From positions 1 through 9,154 of the forward strand of contig SPLB01000106.1 in NCBI GenBank assembly GCA_004566265.1: DNA of 9,154 nt, given 5' to 3'. Position 1 is the first letter of the stretch. Each line of letters begins with the position of its first letter. The stretch comes from Paracoccaceae bacterium. GTDB lineage: Bacteria; Pseudomonadota; Alphaproteobacteria; Rhodobacterales; Rhodobacteraceae. The notes beneath the pieces were generated by a model. That model worked only from the letters and a program-made list of their open reading frames with translations, made no database searches and was not told where the DNA came from. Positions 1 to 6,320 of the stretch are shown here, in pieces. The position numbers and the translations under genes were made by a program.

Positions 1-188
1 CAAAGTTTTACTGCGAGCTTCTGTCGCGTGTGGCAGCCCCGGAAACACCGCCGGAAAAGATCAAACGCGCAGCAACAGCGATGCTTCCGCTCCTCGAGGG
101 ATATTGCATTACGAAAGGTTCCGTCGATTTACCCCCAGACACGATCGCGCAAGATTGGTCCAAGATGGTCGCAGCACTCTTGGATTGA
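1..188 (+). CDS. C-terminal end of a probable TetR/AcrR-type transcriptional regulator (5'-truncated by window edge)
   Basis: An open frame enters from the left edge (first full codon at 3) and stops with TGA at 186-188, giving 61 residues. No start codon is needed because the gene begins outside the window. The visible part is helical: an amphipathic stretch around AAPETPPEKIKRAATAM is followed by LLEGYCITKG, then PPDTIAQDWSKMVAALLD at the C-terminus. This layout resembles the ligand-binding and dimerisation end of TetR-family repressors (BetI-like C-terminal domain), where a final helix after a 'P-x-x-I/A' turn closes the protein. The DNA-binding helix-turn-helix lies outside the window, so the assignment rests on the tail alone. 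It could regulate the nearby catabolic cluster, but about 500 bases of transposon debris separate them. Frame and stop are clear; family is tentative. Confidence 0.5.
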   Translation, partial: KFYCELLSRVAAPETPPEKIKRAATAMLPLLEGYCITKGSVDLPPDTIAQDWSKMVAALLD

Positions 189-274
189 TGATAGAGCGTG
201 CCTGACGTCAGCTCTCGTGAAACAGAGGACTCATACCTAAAGACCAAGATGACCAAGGCAGCTGTATGAGCTCC

Positions 275-558
275 TCAGGGACCACGCTCAGTGGAACGCT
301 CCAGCATTCTGCGCCCTGGCGGGTTCCTAACGCCCATTGAACGCGATCTTCGCACATGATCGCGAGATGGCCTTTCAAGGAATGCCGCCCTCGCGCGGAG
401 CGCTTCTATTTCATACGCCGTGTAGCTCGGCAGCGGGCTTCAGGCGGGGCGTCCAAGAACGGGATTATCTTGTACTCTGCCTGTCTCCAGCTCGGCGCGG
501 TAGATGGATAGCGGGCGGCCGGGTCGCTGTCCTCGAATTCGGTCCGCGCGGCCTGTCT
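275..558 (-). pseudogene. Decayed IS256-family (mutator-type) transposase fragment
   Basis: Read on the minus strand, 558 down to 406 is open and gives ARYPSTAPSWRQAEYKIIPF followed by LDAPPEARCR. This matches the IS256 pattern '(K/R)YP.I..SWR.AW..(I/V)IPF..(F/Y)PPE.R'. In IS256 transposases the next residues are 'IYTTNAIEALN'. Here the equivalent SYTAYEIEALR is encoded at 427-395, in a reading frame shifted by one base, so a frameshift lies near 428-440. That second frame runs on to a TGA at 275-277 but drifts away from the family after RARAAF. The N-terminal half and most catalytic acidic residues are absent. No intact terminal repeats were recognised. The fragment is a fossil of an insertion, not a functional gene. 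Family assignment rests on two adjacent motifs in the right order and spacing. Confidence 0.7.
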
Positions 559-682
559 CTATCTCACCGGGAGTGTCAGGGCAGTTTCTCTAGGTGCCCT
601 AAAATCACTTTCCCAAACTATGGTATTGACGACTGACACGCTGGTCACATGAGGTTTCGTGTAGTGTGGCCGCTGTCTTCCA
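559..682. other. Intergenic remainder between IS256 debris and the Rid gene
   Basis: No coding signal was recognised here. A 6-bp inverted repeat (AGGGCA 578-583 / TGCCCT 595-600) encloses an 11-base loop, but no T-run follows on either strand, so it is not a convincing terminator. This stretch lies downstream of the minus-strand Rid gene. The short piece at 189-274 likewise shows nothing recognisable. Confidence 0.4.
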
Positions 683-1072
683 TTATTTTGAGGCAGCAAG
701 CACCTCCACCTCTACTTTGAATTCCGGCTTTGTGAATCCGGATACAATCAGCAGAGTGGAGCTGGGCAATCTGTCCGTCGCGCCGATGAATTCATCGCGG
801 GCGCGCATGTAGGCTGGGAAGTACTCCCGGTCTGTGACGTAAGCTGAGATATGCGCGACCTGTTGGGATGTCATGCCACAGTCTTCCAGGATGCGGGCGA
901 TGTTTTCAAAGCAGACTACAGCCTGCGTATAGGCATCTTCTGGGATGCTGCCGTCTCGCCGAATCCCCAACTGACCCGACGTTTGCACAAGTCTCGCCCC
1001 GCGAGGAATTTCGGTGCCGTGGGCATAGCGGCCAAAGGGCTCGTGCACATTGTTTGGGCTCAAGGCTCTCAT
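683..1072 (-). CDS. Rid (YjgF/YER057c/UK114) family protein lacking the canonical catalytic arginine
   Basis: The product is 129 residues, the usual Rid length (about 125-135). I place the start at the ATG at 1072-1070 because an AAGGGG Shine-Dalgarno lies just upstream (about 1079-1084); the longer in-frame reading to 1156 would add an unrelated tail. Family landmarks are GRYAHG near residue 15, LVQTSGQLGI at 28-37, the helix AVVCFENIARILEDCG at 51-66, AYVTD at 77-81, and the final strand KVEVEVLAA. Canonical RidA hydrolyses 2-aminoacrylate and related enamines/imines using an Arg in 'PARS'. Here that position reads LPSSTLL (102-108), so Ser105 replaces Arg. Rid subfamilies without this Arg are known and generally lack imine deaminase activity. 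The gene is divergent from the amidohydrolase cluster, and Rid proteins often accompany N-compound catabolic operons. A cluster-specific role is inferred. Confidence 0.9.
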   Translation of the reverse strand: MRALSPNNVHEPFGRYAHGTEIPRGARLVQTSGQLGIRRDGSIPEDAYTQAVVCFENIARILEDCGMTSQQVAHISAYVTDREYFPAYMRARDEFIGATDRLPSSTLLIVSGFTKPEFKVEVEVLAASK

Positions 1073-1208
1073 TTTAATCCCCTTTTTCGATAGTTCATTT
1101 TTTGACCTTGCCAGTTGTTCGATTGTCTGTAACCGTAATGTGCACATCTCTGGCACAGATTGGATCTAAGGGCCACGCAACACTGTTCTCGTTAAGGAGG
1201 GTGGATAA
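1073..1208. promoter_or_regulatory. Divergent intergenic control region with palindrome ATGTGCACAT
   Basis: These 136 bases separate the minus-strand Rid gene from the plus-strand cluster, so both promoters should lie here. A perfect 10-bp palindrome, ATGTGCACAT, occupies 1138-1147 near the middle and is a reasonable operator candidate. A TTGACC at 1102-1107 resembles a plus-strand -35 box, but no good -10 follows at 16-18 bases. A strong Shine-Dalgarno, AAGGAGG (1194-1200), sits 8 bases before the ATG at 1209. Regulator identity is unknown; the TetR-like protein at the left edge is one candidate. Confidence 0.4.
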
Positions 1209-1904
1209 ATGAAGCGTGTCCTGTTGGTGCGGCACGGCGATGAGCCGGCGGATGACAGAGTGGTCACCTGGCTGACTTCGGCTGGGTACGAGATCGATAC
1301 ACGCAAACCTTTTGATGGTGATCTTCTGGGCGCGCCGGACAAAGAGCTTGCTGGCACTGTCCTTTATGGCGGCCCGTTTGACGTATACGAGACAGAGAAG
1401 CATCCGTTCCTGAAAGAAGAATATCGCTGGATTCAGGCTTGCCTTGATGCGGATGTCCCAATGCTGGGTATCTGCCAGGGCGCCCAGATGATTGCGTTCC
1501 AGCTGGGGGCATGGGCAGGCCCGCGTGCGGATGAGACTTTCGAGTTTGGCTATTACCCAATCGACCCAACAGAACACGCCGAAGGTTTCCTTGATGCACG
1601 GCTTCAGGTGACGCAGGCGCATTTTCACACTTTTGACCTGCCAAAAGGGGCTGTGCGACTCGCAGGCAATGAAAATTACGAAAATCAAGCGTTTCGCTGG
1701 GGCGACAAGGTCTTTGGATTTCAGTTCCATCCGGAGGTGACGATCGAAGGGTTTCGCCGCTGGCAAAAAGAAAAGTGGAATGTATACGGTCGACCGGGTG
1801 CGCAAACCCCTGAAGAACAGACTCGGCTTATGCATCAGCATGACGCTGCGCAGGCGGATTGGTTCTATGGGTTTTTGGACAGTTTTTTTGGAGTGGCCTC
1901 GTGA
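1209..1904 (+). CDS. Stand-alone class I glutamine amidotransferase-like hydrolase
   Basis: This 231-residue single-domain protein has the class I GATase (triad, GuaA-like) fold. The nucleophile elbow is MLGICQGAQMIA with Cys89, and the FQFHPEV box supplies His184 and Glu186, so the catalytic triad is complete. The N-terminus KRVLLVRHGDE followed by LYGGPFDVYE (52-61) is typical of free-standing GMP-synthase-like amidotransferases. These hydrolyse glutamine or glutamyl amide bonds. No synthetase domain is fused or encoded beside it, so it may instead cleave an amide or gamma-glutamyl intermediate, as PuuD does in putrescine catabolism; that is inference. The start is supported by AAGGAGG 8 bases upstream. 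It is the first gene of the plus-strand operon, and its TGA overlaps the GTG start of the creatininase-like gene. Confidence 0.88.
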   Translation: MKRVLLVRHGDEPADDRVVTWLTSAGYEIDTRKPFDGDLLGAPDKELAGTVLYGGPFDVYETEKHPFLKEEYRWIQACLDADVPMLGICQGAQMIAFQLGAWAGPRADETFEFGYYPIDPTEHAEGFLDARLQVTQAHFHTFDLPKGAVRLAGNENYENQAFRWGDKVFGFQFHPEVTIEGFRRWQKEKWNVYGRPGAQTPEEQTRLMHQHDAAQADWFYGFLDSFFGVAS

Positions 1905-2692
1905 CTTTACAAGGGTATTGGGCAGATCAGAAAGCGCCAGTCTTTCGCAAATTGCCAGATGACTTAGTGGCTGTGCTGCCCATTGGGGCCATCGAACAAC
2001 ACGGACCGCATTTGCCAGTATCTGTCGACCGCGATTTAGCATCAGAGATAGCGACCCGCAGCCTCAGTTGTCTATCGGCAACCCAAAGCGTGCTTGTTTT
2101 GCCGGTTCTTTCAATCACCAAAAGCGGCGAACACGATCGCCATCCCGGTACACTTAGTCTTTCCGCAGACACTTTACTGGCCATGCTGCGAGACATTGGA
2201 GCTTCTGTTGCGCGGGCGGGTGTCAAGCGACTGGTGCTTCTAAACGGCCATGGCGGCAATGCAGCGGTTCTGGACATTGTGGCGCGGGATCTGCGCATTG
2301 CTCATGACATGACCGTAGCGGTGTGTTCGTGGTTCGGTTTCGCGGACGTTGACGACATTATCCCTGCAGAGGCACTGGCGGTCGACCTGCATGCGGGAGA
2401 GATCGAGACATCGGCCATGTTGGCCGCTCGTGGCGACTTGGTCGATATGGATAAGGCCAAGAATTTCGTCCCGGAAATGCTGAATTGGCAACAGTCGAAC
2501 CGCTTTACTGGGCTCACAGGTGAACCAGCCCGGCCGGGGTGGATCATCGATGATTTGAATGACGATGGCGCCTGTGGTAACGCATCTGCTGCCACCGTTG
2601 AGAAAGGCGAACAGATGTTGGCCAGGGCTGGGACCAACTTTGCATTTTTTCTCGATGAATTCTCACGCTTCAAATTGGGGGGCGGCGTTTGA
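1901..2692 (+). CDS. Creatininase-family amidohydrolase
   Basis: The product is 263 residues, starting at GTG 1901-1903 inside the upstream stop (GTGA), with GGAG at 1890-1893 as ribosome site. An upstream in-frame ATG at 1859 would overlap the previous gene by 46 bases and add no conserved sequence. The metal-site motif PIGAIEQHGPHLP gives Glu32 and His34, and VSVDRD supplies Asp43. NGHGGN (115-120) supplies His117, and DLHAGEIETS (162-171) gives an acidic pair. Known members open cyclic amides (creatininase) or cleave formamides (ArfB) and peptides (MftE). The HGGN form, in place of creatininase's H-x-E, places this with the broader amidohydrolase branch rather than true creatininase. It is translationally coupled to both neighbours. 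A ring-opening or amide-cleaving step in the pathway is the best guess; the substrate is unknown. Confidence 0.92.
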   Translation: MTLQGYWADQKAPVFRKLPDDLVAVLPIGAIEQHGPHLPVSVDRDLASEIATRSLSCLSATQSVLVLPVLSITKSGEHDRHPGTLSLSADTLLAMLRDIGASVARAGVKRLVLLNGHGGNAAVLDIVARDLRIAHDMTVAVCSWFGFADVDDIIPAEALAVDLHAGEIETSAMLAARGDLVDMDKAKNFVPEMLNWQQSNRFTGLTGEPARPGWIIDDLNDDGACGNASAATVEKGEQMLARAGTNFAFFLDEFSRFKLGGGV

Positions 2693-3936
2693 CCGAAATC
2701 TGTACGCATGAGGCCGTTTTGCGGAACGTCAAAGTTCCCTTGTCGCTTCTGGCGCGGCCGGAGCGTTTTGGTGACCAAAGGGATCAAGATTGTCTGTCTG
2801 GAGATCTGGTTATCCGTGCGGGCAAGGCGGTTGGTCTGACCGCAGCCTCCGAAGCTGAGGCGCCGGCACGGCTGGTACTGCCGCGTCTGACCGAATGCCA
2901 TGTGCATTTGGACAAATGCCATACGATCAGCCGGATGGAGGGCGTCGGCGGTGATCTTATTGCTGCCATAGAAGCGCAAGCCGCCGACCGCCAAAACTGG
3001 ACTGCAGACGACATCCGCGCGCGGGCGGCGCGTGGGCTTGACGAGTTGATTTCTGCAGGCTGTGGTGCAATCCGCAGCCATGTGGATTGGGGCGCTGAAA
3101 TATCCCCGTTGGCGCCTGCGCCGTCTTGGAAGGTTCTGTGCGAATTGGTGCAAGAGTATCAAAATAAAGCCACAGTGCAGCTTGCTGCCCTGACCGGAGC
3201 GGATGACATGGCCGACCCCGAGGTCGCTGATGTCATTGCACGCCAGGTTGCCTCAGCGGGTGGTGTACTGGGCGTGTTTATTCTGGATCATCTTGGGCGC
3301 CGGGAGGGTATCCGTAATGCCTTCGCGGTGGCAGAAAAGTACCAACTGGCGCTCGACTTCCATGTGGACGAGGGACTGAAGCCGGGGCTTGACGGGCTGG
3401 ACATCATTGCCGATGAGGCGATGAGGACGGGATTTCAGGGACCGGTTCTGTGTGGTCATGCCTGCAGCCTGATGAACATCGGTACAGACGCCCTGAAGCC
3501 ACTTGCAGAGAAACTGGCGCGGGCCGGGGTTGCGGTTGCCTGTCTGCCGTCGTCCAATCTTTATCTTCAAGGCCGCGGTGACGGCACACCGGACCGTCGT
3601 GGCCTAACCCGCGTGCGCGAGCTTCTTGATGCGGGTGTCCGGGTTCTGGCGGGCACGGACAATGTGCGCGACGCGTTCTGCCCGCTTGGCCGGCACGACC
3701 CGCTTCACTCGCTGGCTCTGGCCGCGCTGGCGGCCCATCTTGATCCACCGTATGGCCAATTTCTTCCTATGATCACCACCAACGCCGAACACGCGCTTGG
3801 CCTTGCGCCCACTTATGTCGACGGGGCTGCAATTGGGGATCTCCTCTTGTTCGACGCTGCAACAACGCCTGATCTGCTGGCCGGGGGGGGTGCCCCCTTA
3901 GCGTTGGCGGATGCGATAAAAGGAGAGCTGCAATGA
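2689..3936 (+). CDS. Cytosine deaminase/AtzC-like metal-dependent amidohydrolase
   Basis: This 415-residue protein starts at TTG 2689-2691, which overlaps the previous stop (TTGA) and is preceded by a G-rich GGGGGGCGG ribosome site. It belongs to the amidohydrolase superfamily, cytosine-deaminase branch. TECHVHLDKCHT gives His71 and His73, LDFHVDEG gives His225 and Glu228, LCGHACS gives His257, and AGTDNVRDAF gives Asp324. These match the E. coli CodA set His61/His63/His214/Glu217/His246/Asp313. The residue after the metal Asp is Asn325, where CodA has the substrate-contacting Asp314, so cytosine is probably not the substrate. Relatives deaminate or dealkylate pyrimidines, triazines (AtzC) and creatinine-like rings. 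A G8 run (3893-3900) lies 15-20 codons from the end. The cytoplasmic location follows from the absence of a signal peptide. Confidence 0.9.
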   Translation: MTEICTHEAVLRNVKVPLSLLARPERFGDQRDQDCLSGDLVIRAGKAVGLTAASEAEAPARLVLPRLTECHVHLDKCHTISRMEGVGGDLIAAIEAQAADRQNWTADDIRARAARGLDELISAGCGAIRSHVDWGAEISPLAPAPSWKVLCELVQEYQNKATVQLAALTGADDMADPEVADVIARQVASAGGVLGVFILDHLGRREGIRNAFAVAEKYQLALDFHVDEGLKPGLDGLDIIADEAMRTGFQGPVLCGHACSLMNIGTDALKPLAEKLARAGVAVACLPSSNLYLQGRGDGTPDRRGLTRVRELLDAGVRVLAGTDNVRDAFCPLGRHDPLHSLALAALAAHLDPPYGQFLPMITTNAEHALGLAPTYVDGAAIGDLLLFDAATTPDLLAGGGAPLALADAIKGELQ

Positions 3937-5339
3937 CATCAATATCCGGAAAAAGCGATCTGGATTGGGCGCGCTTCGCAGAACGGCTGGCGCCAGTTGA
4001 AGTGATCACCGAACCCGTGCTTATCAAAAAACGCTCACGCGATTTTTTCTGGTACAGCCCCATCCTCAATGAAGAACTGAAAAAGTGCTTCGGAGATCTG
4101 GTTGCGGTGCCTCGCAATGCCGAAGAGATGAAACATTGCCTTCGGCTGGCGTATGACGCAGAAGTACCCGTTGTCCTTCGCGGTGGCGGAACAGGCAACT
4201 ATGGGCAGGCGGTGCCGCTCTCGGGGGGGCTGATTATTGAGACCACCGCAATGAACAAGGTCTTGGAAATCGGTGATGGCTTTGTGCGGGTCGAGGCCGG
4301 GGCCCTTATGGTTGACATAAATCGCGCCCTGGCCGAAAGCGGCCAGGAAATGGCGATGTTCCCCTCGACCCATGAAATCGCAACTATTGGTGGCTTTGTT
4401 GCGGGCGGTTCTGTCGGGATTGGGTCTTTGGCCACCGGTGCCCTGCGCGAACCCGGTAATCTGATTGAACTTAAGGCGCTCTCGGTTGAAGCGGACCCAC
4501 AAGAACATGTGTTTCGCGGCGACGATGTCCTGAAGATCCACCACGCCTGGGGGCTCAATGGGGTGATCACAGAGATTACATTGCGCACAGTTCCAAGTCG
4601 CAACTGGTTCGCCTGCATGGCCACCTTCGACAGCTACAAGAGTTGCTATGCCGCAGGATATCAGATTGCCACCACCGATGCGGTGGAACCCAAAATGGCC
4701 AGTGTGGTGGACCGGCGGATTGCCGAATATTTCCCAAGACTAAAAGGCCACGTCCGCGAAGGCCACCACCTGCTTGTTTGCTATGTTCCGGGTGAAAACA
4801 TCGATCCGTTCCGGGATATTGTGGCGACGCATGGCGGACAAACAGAACTGGCGCTTGGGGATGAAGAACGCGAGGCGGCCAAGATCCCGCATGCTTTTGA
4901 GTTCTGCTTCAACCATACAACTCTGCAAGTTCTCAAGTCGGACCGAAAAGCCACCTATCAACAGATTGGTGTGCCGGAGCCTGCCGATGTAGACGCGATT
5001 GAACGCCTGCGCTCCGCGATTGGCGAGGATGTCTGGACACACCACGAGTTCTTCCGCTTGGGCGGTCAGGTGGTCGCGGCTGATCTGCCGATCATTTGGT
5101 ACTCGGGCCCGGAACGTCTGGAAGAGATCAACGCGACCTACGAAATGCATGGGTTTGCGGTCTACAACGCCCACACCAGTGAGTTGGAGCGCGGTGGCCT
5201 TCACAACGCAGACTACACTCATTTGGCCTGGAAAAAACGTCTTGACCCTAAAGGGTTGTTGAACAGCGCAAAATCAGCTGCTTGGCAGGACGTGAAACAT
5301 CTGAGCGCCACAGAAATCGAAGCAAAAGCAGTAAAGTGA
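3933..5339 (+). CDS. FAD-linked oxidase (PCMH-type FAD-binding domain)
   Basis: The 468-residue product starts at ATG in an ATGA overlap with the upstream gene, preceded by AAAGGAGAG. A PCMH/GlcD-type FAD domain spans roughly 55-220. VPVVLRGGGTGNYGQAVPL (78-96) is the pyrophosphate-binding loop; IATIGGFVAGGSVGIGSL (149-166) and AWGLNGVITEITLR (205-218) are the other characteristic segments. The C-terminal half is the substrate cap and closes with LDPKGLLNSAKS, the usual family ending. Such flavoproteins oxidise alcohols, 2-hydroxy acids or amines. No His or Cys for covalent flavin attachment is evident in the loop. No signal peptide or haem or Fe-S partner is visible, so the electron acceptor is unknown and could be O2. 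An oxidative role on a cyclic or hydroxylated intermediate is inferred from context. Confidence 0.9.
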   Translation: MTSISGKSDLDWARFAERLAPVEVITEPVLIKKRSRDFFWYSPILNEELKKCFGDLVAVPRNAEEMKHCLRLAYDAEVPVVLRGGGTGNYGQAVPLSGGLIIETTAMNKVLEIGDGFVRVEAGALMVDINRALAESGQEMAMFPSTHEIATIGGFVAGGSVGIGSLATGALREPGNLIELKALSVEADPQEHVFRGDDVLKIHHAWGLNGVITEITLRTVPSRNWFACMATFDSYKSCYAAGYQIATTDAVEPKMASVVDRRIAEYFPRLKGHVREGHHLLVCYVPGENIDPFRDIVATHGGQTELALGDEEREAAKIPHAFEFCFNHTTLQVLKSDRKATYQQIGVPEPADVDAIERLRSAIGEDVWTHHEFFRLGGQVVAADLPIIWYSGPERLEEINATYEMHGFAVYNAHTSELERGGLHNADYTHLAWKKRLDPKGLLNSAKSAAWQDVKHLSATEIEAKAVK

Positions 5340-5348
5340 GTAGCAAAA

Positions 5349-6233
5349 ATGACGGATCTGGACATTGAACCGCTTACCCCGTCGTTTGGCGCACAAGTCT
5401 CGGGGCTTGCTTTGGCTGATTTTGTTCCTTCGGGGCGGTTTGGCGAACTACGTGCCCTGTTTGAGGAACATTCGGTTCTTCTATTTCGCGGTCAGGACCT
5501 GAGCGATGCGTCGCATTTGGAACTGGCGCAGGCCTTTGGCCCGATTGAGGATCGCAAGGCGGATGAACGCAAGCCGGGCGAGAAATATCAAATTCCTAAA
5601 GTGACCAACGAGCAGGCCGACAGTTCGCTAAAGGAAGAAACGGACTTGCACAAGCTGCATCTGGAGTCCAATTTTCTGTGGCATGCGGACAGCACCTTCA
5701 TGCCGAAGCCTGCGCTGACCAATATCATCACCGCCCGCGTCGTCCCCAGCGAGGGCGGTGCCACGGAACTTGCCTCGACGCGGGAAGCTTGGGCGGCGAT
5801 GCCAGAGGAGCTGCGGGAAAAAATCCGCGGCCGCGGGATCCGTCACCATTATTCAATCTCACGTGCAAAGATTTCGCCGGAACTGGCCAAGCATCCGATG
5901 TTCCACAAATGGCCTGCAACACGTTGGAATGCGATCTGGGAAAACCCGGTGAACGGACGCGAGGCGCTTTACATCGCGTCGCACGCTTTTGAAGTTGACG
6001 GGTATGATGCGAAAAAGGGGGAAGCGCTACTGGAAGAGTTGATGAACTTTTGTACACAGAAAGAGTTCACTTATTCCCACAAATGGGACGTCGGCGATGT
6101 TCTGATTTGGGATCAGCGTGCAGTGCTACATCGGGGGCGACCATGGCCCTATGAGCAACCGCGCACGCTGTCTAGCATTTGCACAACTGTAACCGCGGAA
6201 GACGGGCTGGAAACGATGCGAATGGACGATTGA
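5349..6233 (+). CDS. TauD/TfdA-family 2-oxoglutarate/Fe(II)-dependent dioxygenase
   Basis: The protein has 294 residues, the normal length for the family. The start lies 9 bases after the FAD oxidase stop; the ribosome site there is weak (GTGAG), suggesting coupled translation. The iron facial triad is complete: LWHADSTF gives His112 and Asp114, and VLHRGRPW gives the distal His261. Arg272 in QPRTLSSI, 11 residues after that His, is the expected 2-oxoglutarate carboxylate binder. The N-terminal pattern (LTPSFGAQVSGL, then LLFRGQDLSD) is typical of TauD/TfdA. Members hydroxylate C-H bonds next to a heteroatom, leading to desulfonation, ether cleavage or N-demethylation. In this cluster, N-dealkylation or ring hydroxylation before hydrolysis is a reasonable inference. 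Family assignment is firm, substrate is not. Confidence 0.93.
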   Translation: MTDLDIEPLTPSFGAQVSGLALADFVPSGRFGELRALFEEHSVLLFRGQDLSDASHLELAQAFGPIEDRKADERKPGEKYQIPKVTNEQADSSLKEETDLHKLHLESNFLWHADSTFMPKPALTNIITARVVPSEGGATELASTREAWAAMPEELREKIRGRGIRHHYSISRAKISPELAKHPMFHKWPATRWNAIWENPVNGREALYIASHAFEVDGYDAKKGEALLEELMNFCTQKEFTYSHKWDVGDVLIWDQRAVLHRGRPWPYEQPRTLSSICTTVTAEDGLETMRMDD

Positions 6234-6320
6234 AGCTGGGCGATTAAGGCAGCCAATCTGAGCAGTAAAAATACAAAAAAACCGAGGGTCCACCTCACGA
6301 CCTAACAGAGAGGAAGTACA

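Noticed and set aside
578..600. Inverted repeat AGGGCA/TGCCCT as terminator of the Rid gene
   Set aside because: Short stem, no T-run on either strand, and more than 80 bases past the Rid stop.
337..636. Plus-strand 99-codon frame in the left flank
   Set aside because: It covers the antisense of the IS256 fragment and has no family resemblance or ribosome site.
1102..1131. TTGACC as the -35 box of the operon promoter
   Set aside because: No acceptable -10 hexamer lies 16-18 bases downstream, so it is not listed as a promoter.
1859..1903. ATG at 1859 as the creatininase-family start
   Set aside because: It would overlap the previous gene by 46 bases and add a non-conserved hydrophobic stretch; GTG at 1901 has GGAG at proper spacing and a 4-base overlap matching the next junctions.
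1095..2042. Long minus-strand open frame (315 codons) opposite the glutamine amidotransferase gene
   Set aside because: Its composition is not protein-like, and it overlaps two well-supported plus-strand genes with complete catalytic motifs.
2302..3162. Minus-strand open frame (286 codons) opposite the creatininase and CodA-like genes
   Set aside because: It has no recognisable motif and is antisense to conserved active-site regions; a mirror effect of codon bias.
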